This document shows positions 27,325 through 35,099 of a DNA stretch of 42,229 bases, piece after piece. Below the pieces are notes generated by a model, which searched no databases, had not been told where the DNA came from, and was given only the letters and a program-made list of their open reading frames with translations. Origin of the DNA: a virus. The stretch is taken from the IMG/VR virus record IMGVR_UViG_3300021959_000101, positions 1-42,229 of that record. The stretch is one strand, 5' to 3'. A program made the translations under genes and the position numbers. The first letter of the stretch is position 1. Every line of letters starts with the position of its first letter.

Positions 27325-27934
27325 TGAATGCTTCTAATGTATATTTGAATGGTTGTCCTTCAATATTAGTTACTAACTCTAACATCGTCAAGGCTATTTC
27401 TCTAATTTCTTTTTGTGCGTGTTCACTATTTCTAAGATTTAAAAAATTTGCAAAGCTACGCATATTGAGCATCACATCTGCTTGTATCCGAGAATTGTAA
27501 GTCTTGAAGAATCTAGCAGACTCTTTCGCTCTTTTCCTGCCTAAGATTGGCTCAAGTTCTTCTAGGCATGAATGATATAAGTTATTACCTTCATCACTAT
27601 AATCAATTAATTTTTGTTTCCATTTATTTGGGAAATCATCGGGGATAAATATTTTATCCTCTTTTAATTCTTTGTACCTTGCTGACTCTGCATTAATCGA
27701 AGCAATTCTATGCTTCAGTAAATGTATATGACTAGCAATTTCTGTATCGACTAAAAAATGAACAACACCTTTTTCAAAGGGAGTTTCGTGACCATTACTC
27801 CAAAGCATATTAATAAGCTTGGGAATGCGTTGTTTTTTTTCTTCAGTTAAATTCCTGCTTGTGCTTGTCCACGCTGAACAGGCAATGATTTCATCACTAC
27901 CATAGTGACCTAATAATTCCACTTCATTATTCAT
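27305..27934 (-). CDS. thyX: FAD-dependent thymidylate synthase ThyX
   Basis: 209 aa. Makes dTMP from dUMP with FAD and methylene-tetrahydrofolate, supplying phage DNA synthesis. The ThyX signature is KHRIASINAESARY (74-87); the usual motif is RHR followed by seven residues and S, so the first Arg is replaced by Lys (K74) while H75, R76 and S84 are kept. Also typical are GHETPFEKG (48-56) and the C-terminal LRNSEHAQKEIREIA helix carrying the substrate-binding Arg. Length is normal. The start lies in the 3' part of a chain of overlapping genes running down from 28425. Confidence 0.9.
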   Translation of the reverse strand: MNNEVELLGHYGSDEIIACSAWTSTSRNLTEEKKQRIPKLINMLWSNGHETPFEKGVVHFLVDTEIASHIHLLKHRIASINAESARYKELKEDKIFIPDDFPNKWKQKLIDYSDEGNNLYHSCLEELEPILGRKRAKESARFFKTYNSRIQADVMLNMRSFANFLNLRNSEHAQKEIREIALTMLELVTNIEGQPFKYTLEAFNESRKK

Positions 27935-28154
27935 GTAGTTTTCTTTTTTTAACTTCTTTAGTTAATTCTTTTAATTGTTCATCAGATAATTTTGGGGCAT
28001 GATATTTCCATACCTCGCCTTCTTTATCTAGCTTAGAACTTAGCAACATTATTTTGTTATAAAATGGATACAACCAACTAAGGCAATTAAAATACAAAAG
28101 CCGACTAACCAAATCTCCACAATAATATAAAAATTTACTCAGAATTAATTTCAT
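27927..28154 (-). CDS. Small basic protein with hydrophobic N-terminus
   Basis: 75 aa: LSKFLYYCGDLVSRLLYFNC and LSWLYPFYNKIMLLSSKL, then a helical LKELTKEVKKRKLHE. The first half is aromatic and may associate with membrane. It overlaps the AbrB-like gene upstream by 20 bases. It could be the partner of the AbrB-like protein, but no toxin signature is recognised. Confidence 0.65.
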   Translation of the reverse strand: MKLILSKFLYYCGDLVSRLLYFNCLSWLYPFYNKIMLLSSKLDKEGEVWKYHAPKLSDEQLKELTKEVKKRKLHE

Positions 28155-28425
28155 CTAATTTTGATCTAATTGCGTCTTCGCAAAGTTGATTAAATGTAAT
28201 TCCCGATTCATGTGCAAACTTCATATATTTAAGAAGTTCTTCATCGTCAAATTCTAGCTCAACGCTTTCGTATTTAATTTTGCGAATCAGAACTGCACCA
28301 TCCCTTTCTTCAAACTTTAACTCATCACCTTCTTCCCAACCTAATCGACCAAGAGCATCATCGGGTATGCGAAAAAATAATTCACCTTCGGGAGTTTCTT
28401 TTAATTCTATCTCGTATTCTGTCAT
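28135..28425 (-). CDS. AbrB/SpoVT-like DNA-binding protein
   Basis: 96 aa in two parts. Residues 1-50, IELKETPEGELFFRIPDDAL then GRLGWEEGDELKFEERDGAV, LIRKIK, follow the AbrB/MazE swapped-hairpin pattern ('IP...L..LGW.EGD.L.f.e.dg.v.l.K'). The second half (VELEFDDEELLKYMKFAHES, LCEDAIRSKLDEI) looks like a ribbon-helix-helix or antitoxin-type helix. A regulator or antitoxin-like protein is likely. It starts two bases after the upstream stop. Confidence 0.7.
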   Translation of the reverse strand: MTEYEIELKETPEGELFFRIPDDALGRLGWEEGDELKFEERDGAVLIRKIKYESVELEFDDEELLKYMKFAHESGITFNQLCEDAIRSKLDEINSE

Positions 28426-28427
28426 AT

Positions 28428-28784
28428 CTATTTAAACATATCGTATTCATCGAAATCATCATCTTCGGGACGATAAAGATTATTTTGCCATTCCTCTACC
28501 CTCTTTTTTCTTTCTGAAAAAGACTCTTTAGATTCATGCAAACATTCGTTGTGCCATTTGTTCACTATCGCATTTGAGCCACTTTGATGACCTTGCAGAT
28601 TCTGCTCTAATTCTTCTTCAGTAAACCATTTATACTCTGTATTAAATAATGCGTCTACATTGCATGGATGGTATCCCATACTTACAAGCAAGCTCTTGAA
28701 CATATCTGCGACACTCTCAACATCATGGTCTTCATCAGATTCAATAGCATATGTTTTCCCGTAGTTAGTTACTTGTATTTTCAT
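28428..28784 (-). CDS. Protein of unknown function (118 aa)
   Basis: From MKIQVTNYGKTYAIESDEDH, with ESVADMFKSLLVSMGYHPCN and an acidic end. ATG at 28784 is chosen (GAGGAAG ribosome site, ATGA overlap with the upstream stop); two further codons back is only a TTG. The N-terminal 'I.V.N.GK.Y...SD.D..SV..MF..LL..MG' helix-strand layout recalls small phage proteins of unknown role. Confidence 0.7.
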   Translation of the reverse strand: MKIQVTNYGKTYAIESDEDHDVESVADMFKSLLVSMGYHPCNVDALFNTEYKWFTEEELEQNLQGHQSGSNAIVNKWHNECLHESKESFSERKKRVEEWQNNLYRPEDDDFDEYDMFK

Positions 28785-28957
28785 TTCCAATCTTCCTCTA
28801 ATATATATTTTTTATTAACTCTATTCATCTTAAATGCACGATTCTTTGTGTTGGTTTCAAATTCGGATAGATTAGCATGACCTAAATAAGCATAAGGCGG
28901 TTTTGCTAAAGTATTAATGAGAATGTATTTACTAATTTTTGTATTATCTTCTATCAT
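28781..28957 (-). CDS. Small basic protein of unknown function (58 aa)
   Basis: From MIEDNTKISKYILINTLAKP, ending VNKKYILEEDWK. The start at 28957 follows the promoter TTGACA, 17, TATCAT with 7 bases to this ATG; the frame further upstream lies in the promoter. That promoter in turn lies in the 3' end of the 47-aa gene. No family recognised. Confidence 0.65.
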   Translation of the reverse strand: MIEDNTKISKYILINTLAKPPYAYLGHANLSEFETNTKNRAFKMNRVNKKYILEEDWK

Positions 28958-28970
28958 GTATATAATGATA

Positions 28971-29114
28971 TTATTTATTCTTGTTTTTGTCAAGAAGTTT
29001 TTTTGCCTTGCGAACTTTTCTCCAATTTATTTCAGAATAGTTGTCTCTAAATTTTTTTGAAGCATTGTTTCTAGGCGAATCGCCTTTGCCATTTCCGCTT
29101 GATTTTTTCTTCAT
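28971..29114 (-). CDS. Small highly basic protein (47 aa)
   Basis: MKKKSSGNGKGDSPRNNASK, then KFRDNYSEINWRKVRKAKKL and LDKNKNK. Nearly one third Lys/Arg, likely nucleic-acid binding. Starts in the stop of the 123-aa gene (TAATG, 29114). Its last codons carry the -35 box of the next promoter. Confidence 0.65.
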   Translation of the reverse strand: MKKKSSGNGKGDSPRNNASKKFRDNYSEINWRKVRKAKKLLDKNKNK

Positions 29115-29485
29115 TAGTTCCAATCAAAATCTATGTTGTATCCTATTGCCCTTCTTTTATTCCAACCCTTGGATGGGCAGGTTACTTCAATGCAAATATC
29201 TCTACCTAAGTGATCGCCATCTATAATTGGAGCACCCTCTTTATCCATTTCTTCCACCCAATCTATATTTAGATCATTAAATGCAAAAAGATCATATTCC
29301 GATTCGTCATCTAACCACATAATCGGAGCAGACCAATCGTCAGTATCATCTTCTCGTCTGATTGTCAACCAACTTTGCGAGTAAGCGTTTGAGATTTGAT
29401 CCGAACTTGAAATATGTTCTGATGGGAGGCGATTTCGATTGTATTGCTCTGTTAAATAATTATCTGATCTATTTTGCATATTCAT
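29114..29485 (-). CDS. Acidic protein of unknown function (123 aa)
   Basis: MNMQNRSDNYLTEQYNRNRL, then SQSWLTIRREDDTDDWSAPI, MWLDDESEYDLFAFND and a C-terminal RRAIGYNIDFDWN. Acidic, aromatic-rich. Begins inside the 193-aa gene (17-base overlap); a start two codons later is equally possible. No family recognised. Confidence 0.7.
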   Translation of the reverse strand: MNMQNRSDNYLTEQYNRNRLPSEHISSSDQISNAYSQSWLTIRREDDTDDWSAPIMWLDDESEYDLFAFNDLNIDWVEEMDKEGAPIIDGDHLGRDICIEVTCPSKGWNKRRAIGYNIDFDWN

Positions 29486-30050
29486 ATTTATTTTCTATTA
29501 ATTCTTTTATTTTGTCTCTAGCTTCAGCCCAAAGTTGAGATTCGACTTTTTCATCAAATGCTTGTAATTTCATTATTCCATAACGATACCACACATCACA
29601 TATCTTGTCAATGTTTTTATCATCGGGTTTTACATTATAATGATTCCAATTTTTTTCTCCATCAATTATTTCTTGCTCTATCCATTCAGCAGGGAAACCA
29701 TTTGGAAAATACATAAGAGCATTGTCGTTTGCAAACTTTCGGGCAAGAGATACGAAACTATCTTCTACTTCATGCGACTCATAAAGATCAGCATCTTCAT
29801 ACCAAGACTCATAGACACTAATTTCAAATTGAAAAGTATCTTTAATTGCAACATATTCTTGTTCCCACTTTTGGCGATTATCGTCACCATGTTCTAATAT
29901 GTCAAGAGTATGAGCTTTACCATACCATTTCATGTGTCGCATGACTCTACTATTATAAATGATCTTTTGAAACTCCTCAAGGAGTTCTGCATTAGACTTA
30001 TCCGTAAAGGATGTTCTTCTAAAACTAACTGATAAACCTTCTCCGCTCAT
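29469..30050 (-). CDS. Protein of unknown function (193 aa)
   Basis: Helical, charged: NAELLEEFQKIIYNSRVMRH, a WEQEYVAIKDTFQFEISVYE strand, ESWYEDADLYESHEVEDSFV, then FPNGFPAEWIEQEI and a helical end. Many Trp/Tyr. Promoter TTGACA, 17, TAGTAT, 6 bases to ATG. No family recognised. Confidence 0.75.
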   Translation of the reverse strand: MSGEGLSVSFRRTSFTDKSNAELLEEFQKIIYNSRVMRHMKWYGKAHTLDILEHGDDNRQKWEQEYVAIKDTFQFEISVYESWYEDADLYESHEVEDSFVSLARKFANDNALMYFPNGFPAEWIEQEIIDGEKNWNHYNVKPDDKNIDKICDVWYRYGIMKLQAFDEKVESQLWAEARDKIKELIENKYEYAK

Positions 30051-30122
30051 ACTTAAATACTAGTTATAATTATTAATATTGTCAACCCTATTATGAAAAA
30101 TAATTCAAATAAAAATGTCCAT

Positions 30123-30512
30123 TCAGCTTTCAAAAACTATTTCCTTATTTCCTTGTTTATTATAATTAAATAAATAATGTTCTCTACCTGTGTCTATTGA
30201 ATGATACTGAAATTCTTTAGTAGGCGGATCAACTGCATAGCAAGCAACATCCCAAGACCATGTGCTAGGATCAGTATATTCGTACTCTCCCGAACCATCT
30301 TGTTTAACCACGCACCACTCGTCTCCACAATGAATATTATAATCTATATAATTACCATCTCCCAAATCATAACTATACCAATAGTCAAAGTTATCTCCTT
30401 CAGTTTCAACTTCGGGATTAGCTTCAACTTTTTTGATATGAGTTAATGCTAAATCAATTATTGCTGAAGCAACTTCTTTAGGTGCTTGCCAAGGTTTTTC
30501 TAATTCAATCAT
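30123..30512 (-). CDS. Protein of unknown function (129 aa)
   Basis: A helical start (APKEVASAIIDLALTHIKKV), then aromatic strands (FDYWYSYDLGDGNYIDYNIH, DEWCVVKQDGSGEYEYTDPS) and a beta-rich end. Coupled to the 78-aa gene by TAATG. No family recognised. Confidence 0.75.
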   Translation of the reverse strand: MIELEKPWQAPKEVASAIIDLALTHIKKVEANPEVETEGDNFDYWYSYDLGDGNYIDYNIHCGDEWCVVKQDGSGEYEYTDPSTWSWDVACYAVDPPTKEFQYHSIDTGREHYLFNYNKQGNKEIVFES

Positions 30513-30748
30513 TATTCCATGCCCCCTTCTTTATTTGATATAATTCCTTTTTTAACTAACTGCTCAAAGACATTCCACATTTTTTGATAACGAGTCTCAT
30601 GCAGTTGTTTTATGCCGATAAGCATATTTAATAATTGGTCTTCGGTATGCTTGATTGGAGAATCTCCAATCGCATATATCATTGTTTCTATATCTTCACC
30701 TACTTGGCGAACATCACTCATTGCATCTTCTAATTCAAATCTATTCAT
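30512..30748 (-). CDS. Small helical protein of unknown function
   Basis: 78 aa (MNRFELEDAMSDVRQVGEDI, TEDQLLNMLIGIKQLHETRY). Promoter TTGACA, 17, TAGTTA, 6 bases to ATG; the promoter overlaps the 3' end of the macro-domain gene. No family recognised. Confidence 0.7.
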   Translation of the reverse strand: MNRFELEDAMSDVRQVGEDIETMIYAIGDSPIKHTEDQLLNMLIGIKQLHETRYQKMWNVFEQLVKKGIISNKEGGME

Positions 30749-31223
30749 GGTATTTAACTATATATGTTTTAAATGTTCTGTCAACTAAAATATCATTTAT
30801 CATCGAAAAAATAACATTCCAACTACCCCCTGCGAGTCCACAAGAAATACCCCAAGGCAAACCTAAAGTCTTTTCTGCTCCTTCATGCTTGGATTGCCAT
30901 TCAATATGACCCGCCACTTTATTTAATGCAACATAAAATGCTTCGTAATTAACTGACCTTTCATCTCCAATCTTCGATTGGGTATACATATTATAAATGC
31001 CTTTGTTTTGTGTAGCATCAGTAACTGCAAAACTATAATCTCCTAAAACATTATCGCCCTTCATCATTGCATGACAATCCGCAGAATAAGCATTAGGGTA
31101 ACGATATTTTATTTCCCTAGCAATTCCTGCACCCATAACATTATGAGTGTTGCATGAATGAGCTATAAAGTCAATGCCATTTGGAAAATCAAGAAGATTG
31201 CCATCTATTATTTTAATGTCCAT
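30741..31223 (-). CDS. Macro-domain protein (ADP-ribose binding/hydrolysing)
   Basis: 160 aa, one macro domain. GNLLDFPNGIDFIAHSCNTH (8-27), NVMGAGIAREIKYRYP (28-43), GIYNMYTQ and GLPWGISCGLAGGSWN near residues 122-137 match the ADP-ribose-pocket loops of the Poa1p/ADP-ribose-1''-phosphatase-type macro domains. Such domains remove or bind ADP-ribose; in phages this may recycle ADP-ribose phosphate from RNA repair or counter host ADP-ribosylation-based defence (inference). Promoter TTGACA, 17, GATTAT, 6 bases to ATG. Confidence 0.85.
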   Translation of the reverse strand: MDIKIIDGNLLDFPNGIDFIAHSCNTHNVMGAGIAREIKYRYPNAYSADCHAMMKGDNVLGDYSFAVTDATQNKGIYNMYTQSKIGDERSVNYEAFYVALNKVAGHIEWQSKHEGAEKTLGLPWGISCGLAGGSWNVIFSMINDILVDRTFKTYIVKYHE

Positions 31224-31235
31224 ACAAATATAATC

Positions 31236-32576
31236 TCATAAAAAGAAAGGAATGTCAAGAAGATCAAGAATTTTTCTTGTCATTTTAACTTCCTCTTTAG
31301 AATCTGTTGGTAAATTTTTAAATCTAACGGAATAACCTAAGTCTAAAACTTTTTTAACATACTTATTTGTCGTAAATCTTTTTATTCTTAATTTAAAAGG
31401 TAAATTAGATTCATCAAGTTTGTATCCATAACACATTTTTAACTCGCCTGTCAAAAGTCTTCTAATGGATCGCCCAAAAGTTGAATGTGCAACATCTTTC
31501 ATGTGGCTTATTTGACTTTTCAGACTAATACTAGCATATGATTTTAAGTATAGTTTTTGAGCTAATTCTCCAAGCTCTTGCCAAGTAAATGTTTCTATAT
31601 CTCCACTTTTTTTGTGAATTAGAGTGAATTCAGCAGGTTCGCCATTAATGTCATATTTATGCCATCGATTGTTTTTTTTAAAATTTTCTTTTAAGACAAG
31701 ATCATTGCTTGAATATTTTGAACATTTATACCCACTTTTATCGGTTGAAAAAATTCGCTTCAATCTCGATAAGGAGATTGCAGGATCATTAATTATCAAA
31801 TGGGCGAATGCAAGTTCATCCTTAATTTTAATTATATTTAAATTTTTAAAATTTATTAATTCAATCGGGAATATTAATTTATCTGCAAACTCTTCTATAC
31901 TTTTTTTATACAGGTATCGTTTGAAATTTTCTATATCTTTATTTGTGTGTTTAGCCGAGCAGTAAGTTTCGGAAACAATTATTTGGTGAGGTAAGTCATA
32001 TCCGTTCTTTTTGTATTTAGGCTCTACATAACCTGTGAGAGCATTAGACATCTGTGTATAATTTATTTTTAAATTTTCATCAATGGATTTATCGTATGAA
32101 CTTGGATTTTTGCAAAAATGTTTAAGGTTTTTAATAGAAAAAACATTATTAGTTTTAATGTTTCTGATGTGAGACTCTTTTTTGCGTCTATGGCTAGAAT
32201 TATCAGAGTCAGAACCTTCTCTTATGTTATATCCATTGGGATATATACAATTATTTAATTGAATATAATGACGCTCTCTTCTTAGTAAATCTACAAACTG
32301 AATTTTTTCTTCTAAAGCTTCAATATGAAAATTTTCTTTACCATAAAATTCGATAGCTTTTTTTAGAAAATGGTTATGGGTATTCTCTATTCCATCTTGA
32401 TAACGCTCATTAAGGTCTTGACTTGTGCATCCAATATAACAAGAGTCCCAAGCGTTTAAATATTTATACTTTTCATGAAATGGATCGAATTGAATTTTAT
32501 TTGTTATCTTGTAAACAATGCCAATTTCCTGTTCCAAAATATAACTATCTTTAAGATGTTTTTGAGTTAAGGTCAT
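31236..32576 (-). CDS. GIY-YIG homing-type endonuclease
   Basis: 446 aa. An N-terminal GIY-YIG catalytic domain: GIVYKI (19-24), SCYIGCT (45-51), the catalytic Arg R58 in NERYQ, the metal-binding Glu E101 in RRERHYI, and N117 in PNGYNIRE. The long C-terminal part carries repeated 'NVFSIKNLKHF' and 'GYxLPHQI' modules like the NUMOD-type DNA-binding repeats of free-standing seg/mob endonucleases. It is inserted between uvdE (15 bases upst) and the macro gene (12 bases downstream) without its own leaderless-type promoter, as a selfish gene riding on the uvdE transcript. Confidence 0.85.
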   Translation of the reverse strand: MTLTQKHLKDSYILEQEIGIVYKITNKIQFDPFHEKYKYLNAWDSCYIGCTSQDLNERYQDGIENTHNHFLKKAIEFYGKENFHIEALEEKIQFVDLLRRERHYIQLNNCIYPNGYNIREGSDSDNSSHRRKKESHIRNIKTNNVFSIKNLKHFCKNPSSYDKSIDENLKINYTQMSNALTGYVEPKYKKNGYDLPHQIIVSETYCSAKHTNKDIENFKRYLYKKSIEEFADKLIFPIELINFKNLNIIKIKDELAFAHLIINDPAISLSRLKRIFSTDKSGYKCSKYSSNDLVLKENFKKNNRWHKYDINGEPAEFTLIHKKSGDIETFTWQELGELAQKLYLKSYASISLKSQISHMKDVAHSTFGRSIRRLLTGELKMCYGYKLDESNLPFKLRIKRFTTNKYVKKVLDLGYSVRFKNLPTDSKEEVKMTRKILDLLDIPFFL

Positions 32577-32591
32577 AAAGACATAAATAAA

Positions 32592-33602
32592 TCAACCGCT
32601 TTTTTCTACTAGATTATTTCGCAATATTTTGATCGCTTGATCTTTTAACTTAACTTCACACTCCCACTTGGCAGGTTGATCGGGTTCAATGGCAATATGT
32701 GGTGGAAAATTTCCAAGAGCAAAATAGTCTGCGTGAGAGCGAGGCTTTTCGGGTTTACCTTCTGACCAATGGAAAACAGGAGCAAGAAAATTGTTATCAC
32801 CACTTCCTTGATTTACCCATGTATATGCACATCGCTCTGCTTGAAATGTAATATTATGATCTTCTGATGGATTACAAAAGTCATGTAAATTGTCATAGCA
32901 AACAGGAATATTAACACCATGAACTGCAAATAAATACTCGCTGAGTTTAATGCAGTTATCTACATTAAAGAAACCTTTGTCTTCGTTCTCAATAGTTATT
33001 CGATTGTAAACACCTCTATCGCACATAGAAAGATTGCGAAAGAATCTAGTAGCAACAACTTCTAGCGTCTCATCCGCTTTGGGTGAATAATTAATATGTA
33101 TATTCATTGGAGCGGTATGGTCTTGAGGTAATCCGACCATATCGAGAACTCTTGCTTGAAAATTCAGTTCATTTATTGTGCGATTAACTTTATCCCTATC
33201 GGGAGACGCAAGAACATTAAACTGATCGGGATGCGATCCTATTGATATATTAAAGCGTTTAGCGATTAAACCTATAAACCCTAACCCTTTTTCGATTCTT
33301 GCTTTGTGAGGCAATTCTGCCATAGAAATTTCCAAAGTCTGATCGGTAAGGAGAGGAAAAAGAGCAGAGCTAAGACGATAATGCCTAATGTCCGAGGCAT
33401 GGCAATGATTGACAATATATTGAGTAACAACAACATTGTGCAAAATTCTTTCAGATAATTGATTGATAGCTTCATCCCTGCCTTGAGAACTACACAAGTC
33501 ATTAAATCGTTTGCGAGTCATAGTCCTAAAGGAATATTTAACCTTGTCTTTCTCTTTGAGTTGCTCGCTAATGCAAGTTAAGCCTAGTATTTGTTGTGAC
33601 AT
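32592..33602 (-). CDS. uvdE: UV-damage endonuclease UvdE
   Basis: 336 aa, normal length for the UVDE family of TIM-barrel nucleases that cut 5' of UV photoproducts and start alternative excision repair. Landmarks: LGLTCISEQL (6-15), YSFRTMTRKRF, HYRLSSALFPLL, SIGSHPDQFNVLASPDRDKV, INIHxNYSPK-type strand, ITIENEDKGF, VCYDNLHDFCNPS and HWSEGKP with HADYFAL. The Glu, Asp and His residues of the three-metal site are present in these strands. For a phage it protects DNA against sunlight. Promoter TTGACA, 17, ATAGTT directly before the ATG. Confidence 0.9.
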   Translation of the reverse strand: MSQQILGLTCISEQLKEKDKVKYSFRTMTRKRFNDLCSSQGRDEAINQLSERILHNVVVTQYIVNHCHASDIRHYRLSSALFPLLTDQTLEISMAELPHKARIEKGLGFIGLIAKRFNISIGSHPDQFNVLASPDRDKVNRTINELNFQARVLDMVGLPQDHTAPMNIHINYSPKADETLEVVATRFFRNLSMCDRGVYNRITIENEDKGFFNVDNCIKLSEYLFAVHGVNIPVCYDNLHDFCNPSEDHNITFQAERCAYTWVNQGSGDNNFLAPVFHWSEGKPEKPRSHADYFALGNFPPHIAIEPDQPAKWECEVKLKDQAIKILRNNLVEKSG

Positions 33603-33658
33603 ATTATAACTATAAGGGATATGATCTAACCTGTCAAGTTTTTTGTGTATTCCTTAGT

Positions 33659-33892
33659 ATGGAAATAAACGAAATATTGATGATCGCAATGGGGGTTATG
33701 GTATCTGTGATCGCTTTCTTTTTGAAAAGGGAAAGTATGAAATTAGAAAAAATGTCTAACAAATTAAGAGACATTGAGGTGGATTTAGCAAAGAATGGGG
33801 CGAGGGATGCTGAAAGATGGGTTCAAACTAGCAGACTTTTAGAAGATAGAAGACAAGATGTAGTTAAAATATTTGAGAAAATAAACCAATAG
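33659..33892 (+). CDS. Small membrane/coiled-coil protein
   Basis: 77 aa from MEINEILMIAMGVMVSVIAF: one N-terminal transmembrane segment, then a charged helix (NKLRDIEVDLAKNGARDAER, LLEDRRQDVVKIFEKI). Phage-borne proteins of this build (TM then 'ARDxERWxxxxxLLEDRRxD') are common hypotheticals. It is rightward, divergent from uvdE. Codons upstream of 33659 are open but lie in the divergent promoter region. With the next gene it forms the only rightward unit in the right half of the window. Confidence 0.7.
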   Translation: MEINEILMIAMGVMVSVIAFFLKRESMKLEKMSNKLRDIEVDLAKNGARDAERWVQTSRLLEDRRQDVVKIFEKINQ

Positions 33893-34011
33893 TGAGCAAC
33901 GAGTTAGAGAAAAATTTGTATGTAATTATTGGACTAACTTTATTTTTCTTAGAAAGAGAAATTATAGTCGATGTAACATTTTTACTAATTAGCTTTTTAA
34001 TCAACCTCTGA
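33892..34011 (+). CDS. 39-residue membrane micropeptide (GTG start)
   Basis: VSNELEKNLYVIIGLTLFFL then EREIIVDVTFLLISFLINL: two hydrophobic stretches separated by a charged EREIIVD. The GTG shares a base with the upstream TAG (TAGTG), so it is tightly coupled. Its end overlaps the convergent 66-aa gene by 11 bases. A pair of small membrane proteins recalls lysis or exclusion genes; this is inference. Confidence 0.55.
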   Translation: MSNELEKNLYVIIGLTLFFLEREIIVDVTFLLISFLINL

Positions 34012-34201
34012 TTTTGAGTTTAATTGCATTTACTATGGAATTAACTCCCGCTTCATTGCGAGTATGCAATTGCTCGCCATTAACAAAAGTGATTTTCCAC
34101 CACTTTTCTCCCTTAACAGGATCGACTCTTGCTTTGACATAAACCACATTATTCGGATTTATGTGGTAATTTTCATTATTTGCGTCCTCTATTTGAATCA
34201 T
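34001..34201 (-). CDS. Small beta-rich protein of unknown function
   Basis: 66 aa: MIQIEDANNENYHINPNNVV, YVKARVDPVKGEKWWKITFV and NGEQLHTRNEAGVNSIVN. A small beta-barrel is likely. Begins inside the 3' end of the 109-aa gene. No family recognised. Confidence 0.7.
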   Translation of the reverse strand: MIQIEDANNENYHINPNNVVYVKARVDPVKGEKWWKITFVNGEQLHTRNEAGVNSIVNAIKLKIRG

Positions 34202-34505
34202 TATTTTTATATTTATTTGGGTCTAAACCCATAAGTTTAGTAAAATCTTCTATCTCGATAGCTTCCTCTTTTTCATTTTCATCTATTAAAGAGGCAAATT
34301 TTATTTTATCCATTTCTAATATATTGTAAGATGATTTTTGTGCATCGTCAAGCATTAATCTTAAAGTATCTAATAAGTCTTTAACGCTAGAACCTATCGC
34401 TTCTGGCTCTTCTGCGTGAGCAGATATTTCTCCATCATCGTTATATATAGTTTCATATAAACCATATAATTGATCGCTTGATTGTATTATTCTATAATTC
34501 CACAT
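34176..34505 (-). CDS. Acidic helical protein of unknown function (109 aa)
   Basis: From MWNYRIIQSSDQLYGLYETI, then SSVKDLLDTLRLMLDDAQKS and a basic tail NNDSNRGRK. The ATG at 34505 is preferred over a TTG at 34520. One base separates it from the stop of the signal-peptide protein gene. The start 'W.YRI......YGLYE.YY/IYNDDGE' is a layout seen in small phage proteins; function unknown. Confidence 0.7.
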   Translation of the reverse strand: MWNYRIIQSSDQLYGLYETIYNDDGEISAHAEEPEAIGSSVKDLLDTLRLMLDDAQKSSYNILEMDKIKFASLIDENEKEEAIEIEDFTKLMGLDPNKYKNNDSNRGRK

Positions 34506-34506
34506 A

Positions 34507-34884
34507 TTATTTAATTGCAAATGGAGTTTGCCAACCCATTCCCGAATGAATTTCCGCAGTATCTTGAGGTTTCGTAAGTGGTAAATTCAAGGATTCGGCA
34601 AGATTTTTAACTTCTTGCCTATTTAAATTCACTCTTTTACCATTAACCCAAACTACATATTCTCCCGAAATGCTAAAAGGGTGAGGGACAGGGTTTATTT
34701 GTATATGACCTTGATGCTCACTAAGATCAATTTCTTTATCAAAAAAGGGATCAACTTCTACCTGTTGAGGCTTGACATCGACTTTAGCAAGAAATTTATT
34801 CTTGGGGTTTATGGAAACGCTCGGACTATAAAATCCAAATGTCATTATTAATGATAATATTACGATTAGGTTTGAGTATTTCAT
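34507..34884 (-). CDS. Secreted/periplasmic protein of unknown function
   Basis: 125 aa with an N-terminal signal-peptide-like segment (KYSNLIVILSLIMTFGFYSP). The mature part is acidic then beta-rich (YVVWVNGKRVNLNRQEVKNL), ending GMGWQTPFAIK. Export to the periplasm or anchoring by the uncleaved signal is likely. ATGA overlap with the 72-aa gene upstream. No family recognised. Confidence 0.7.
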   Translation of the reverse strand: MKYSNLIVILSLIMTFGFYSPSVSINPKNKFLAKVDVKPQQVEVDPFFDKEIDLSEHQGHIQINPVPHPFSISGEYVVWVNGKRVNLNRQEVKNLAESLNLPLTKPQDTAEIHSGMGWQTPFAIK

Positions 34885-35099
34885 TGTTTGTTTTCTTCTT
34901 TTAGTATTTCACTTTCGTCTATCCATTTTTCAGAATATTTACAAAATTTTTCTATTTTTAATATATCTATGTTCCAATTTTTATGCTCAATCATTTCCAT
35001 TTGATAACCTAGTGCTTCGTCAGCGTCTGAAGCCATGTAGTAATGAGAATTTGATAGCATATCTCCTCTTCTTTTATAAGTTATTTTATATTCGAACAT
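34881..35099 (-). CDS. Small protein of unknown function
   Basis: 72 aa: MFEYKITYKRRGDMLSNSHY, YMASDADEALGYQMEMIEHK, then WNIDILKIEKFCKYSEKWID. The strand followed by 'ASDADEALxY' recalls the DpnD-like proteins in layout but is too different to group with them. It has a leader with a GGGAG ribosome-binding site and promoter TTGACA, 17, TATAAT-like. Confidence 0.7.
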   Translation of the reverse strand: MFEYKITYKRRGDMLSNSHYYMASDADEALGYQMEMIEHKNWNIDILKIEKFCKYSEKWIDESEILKEENKQ

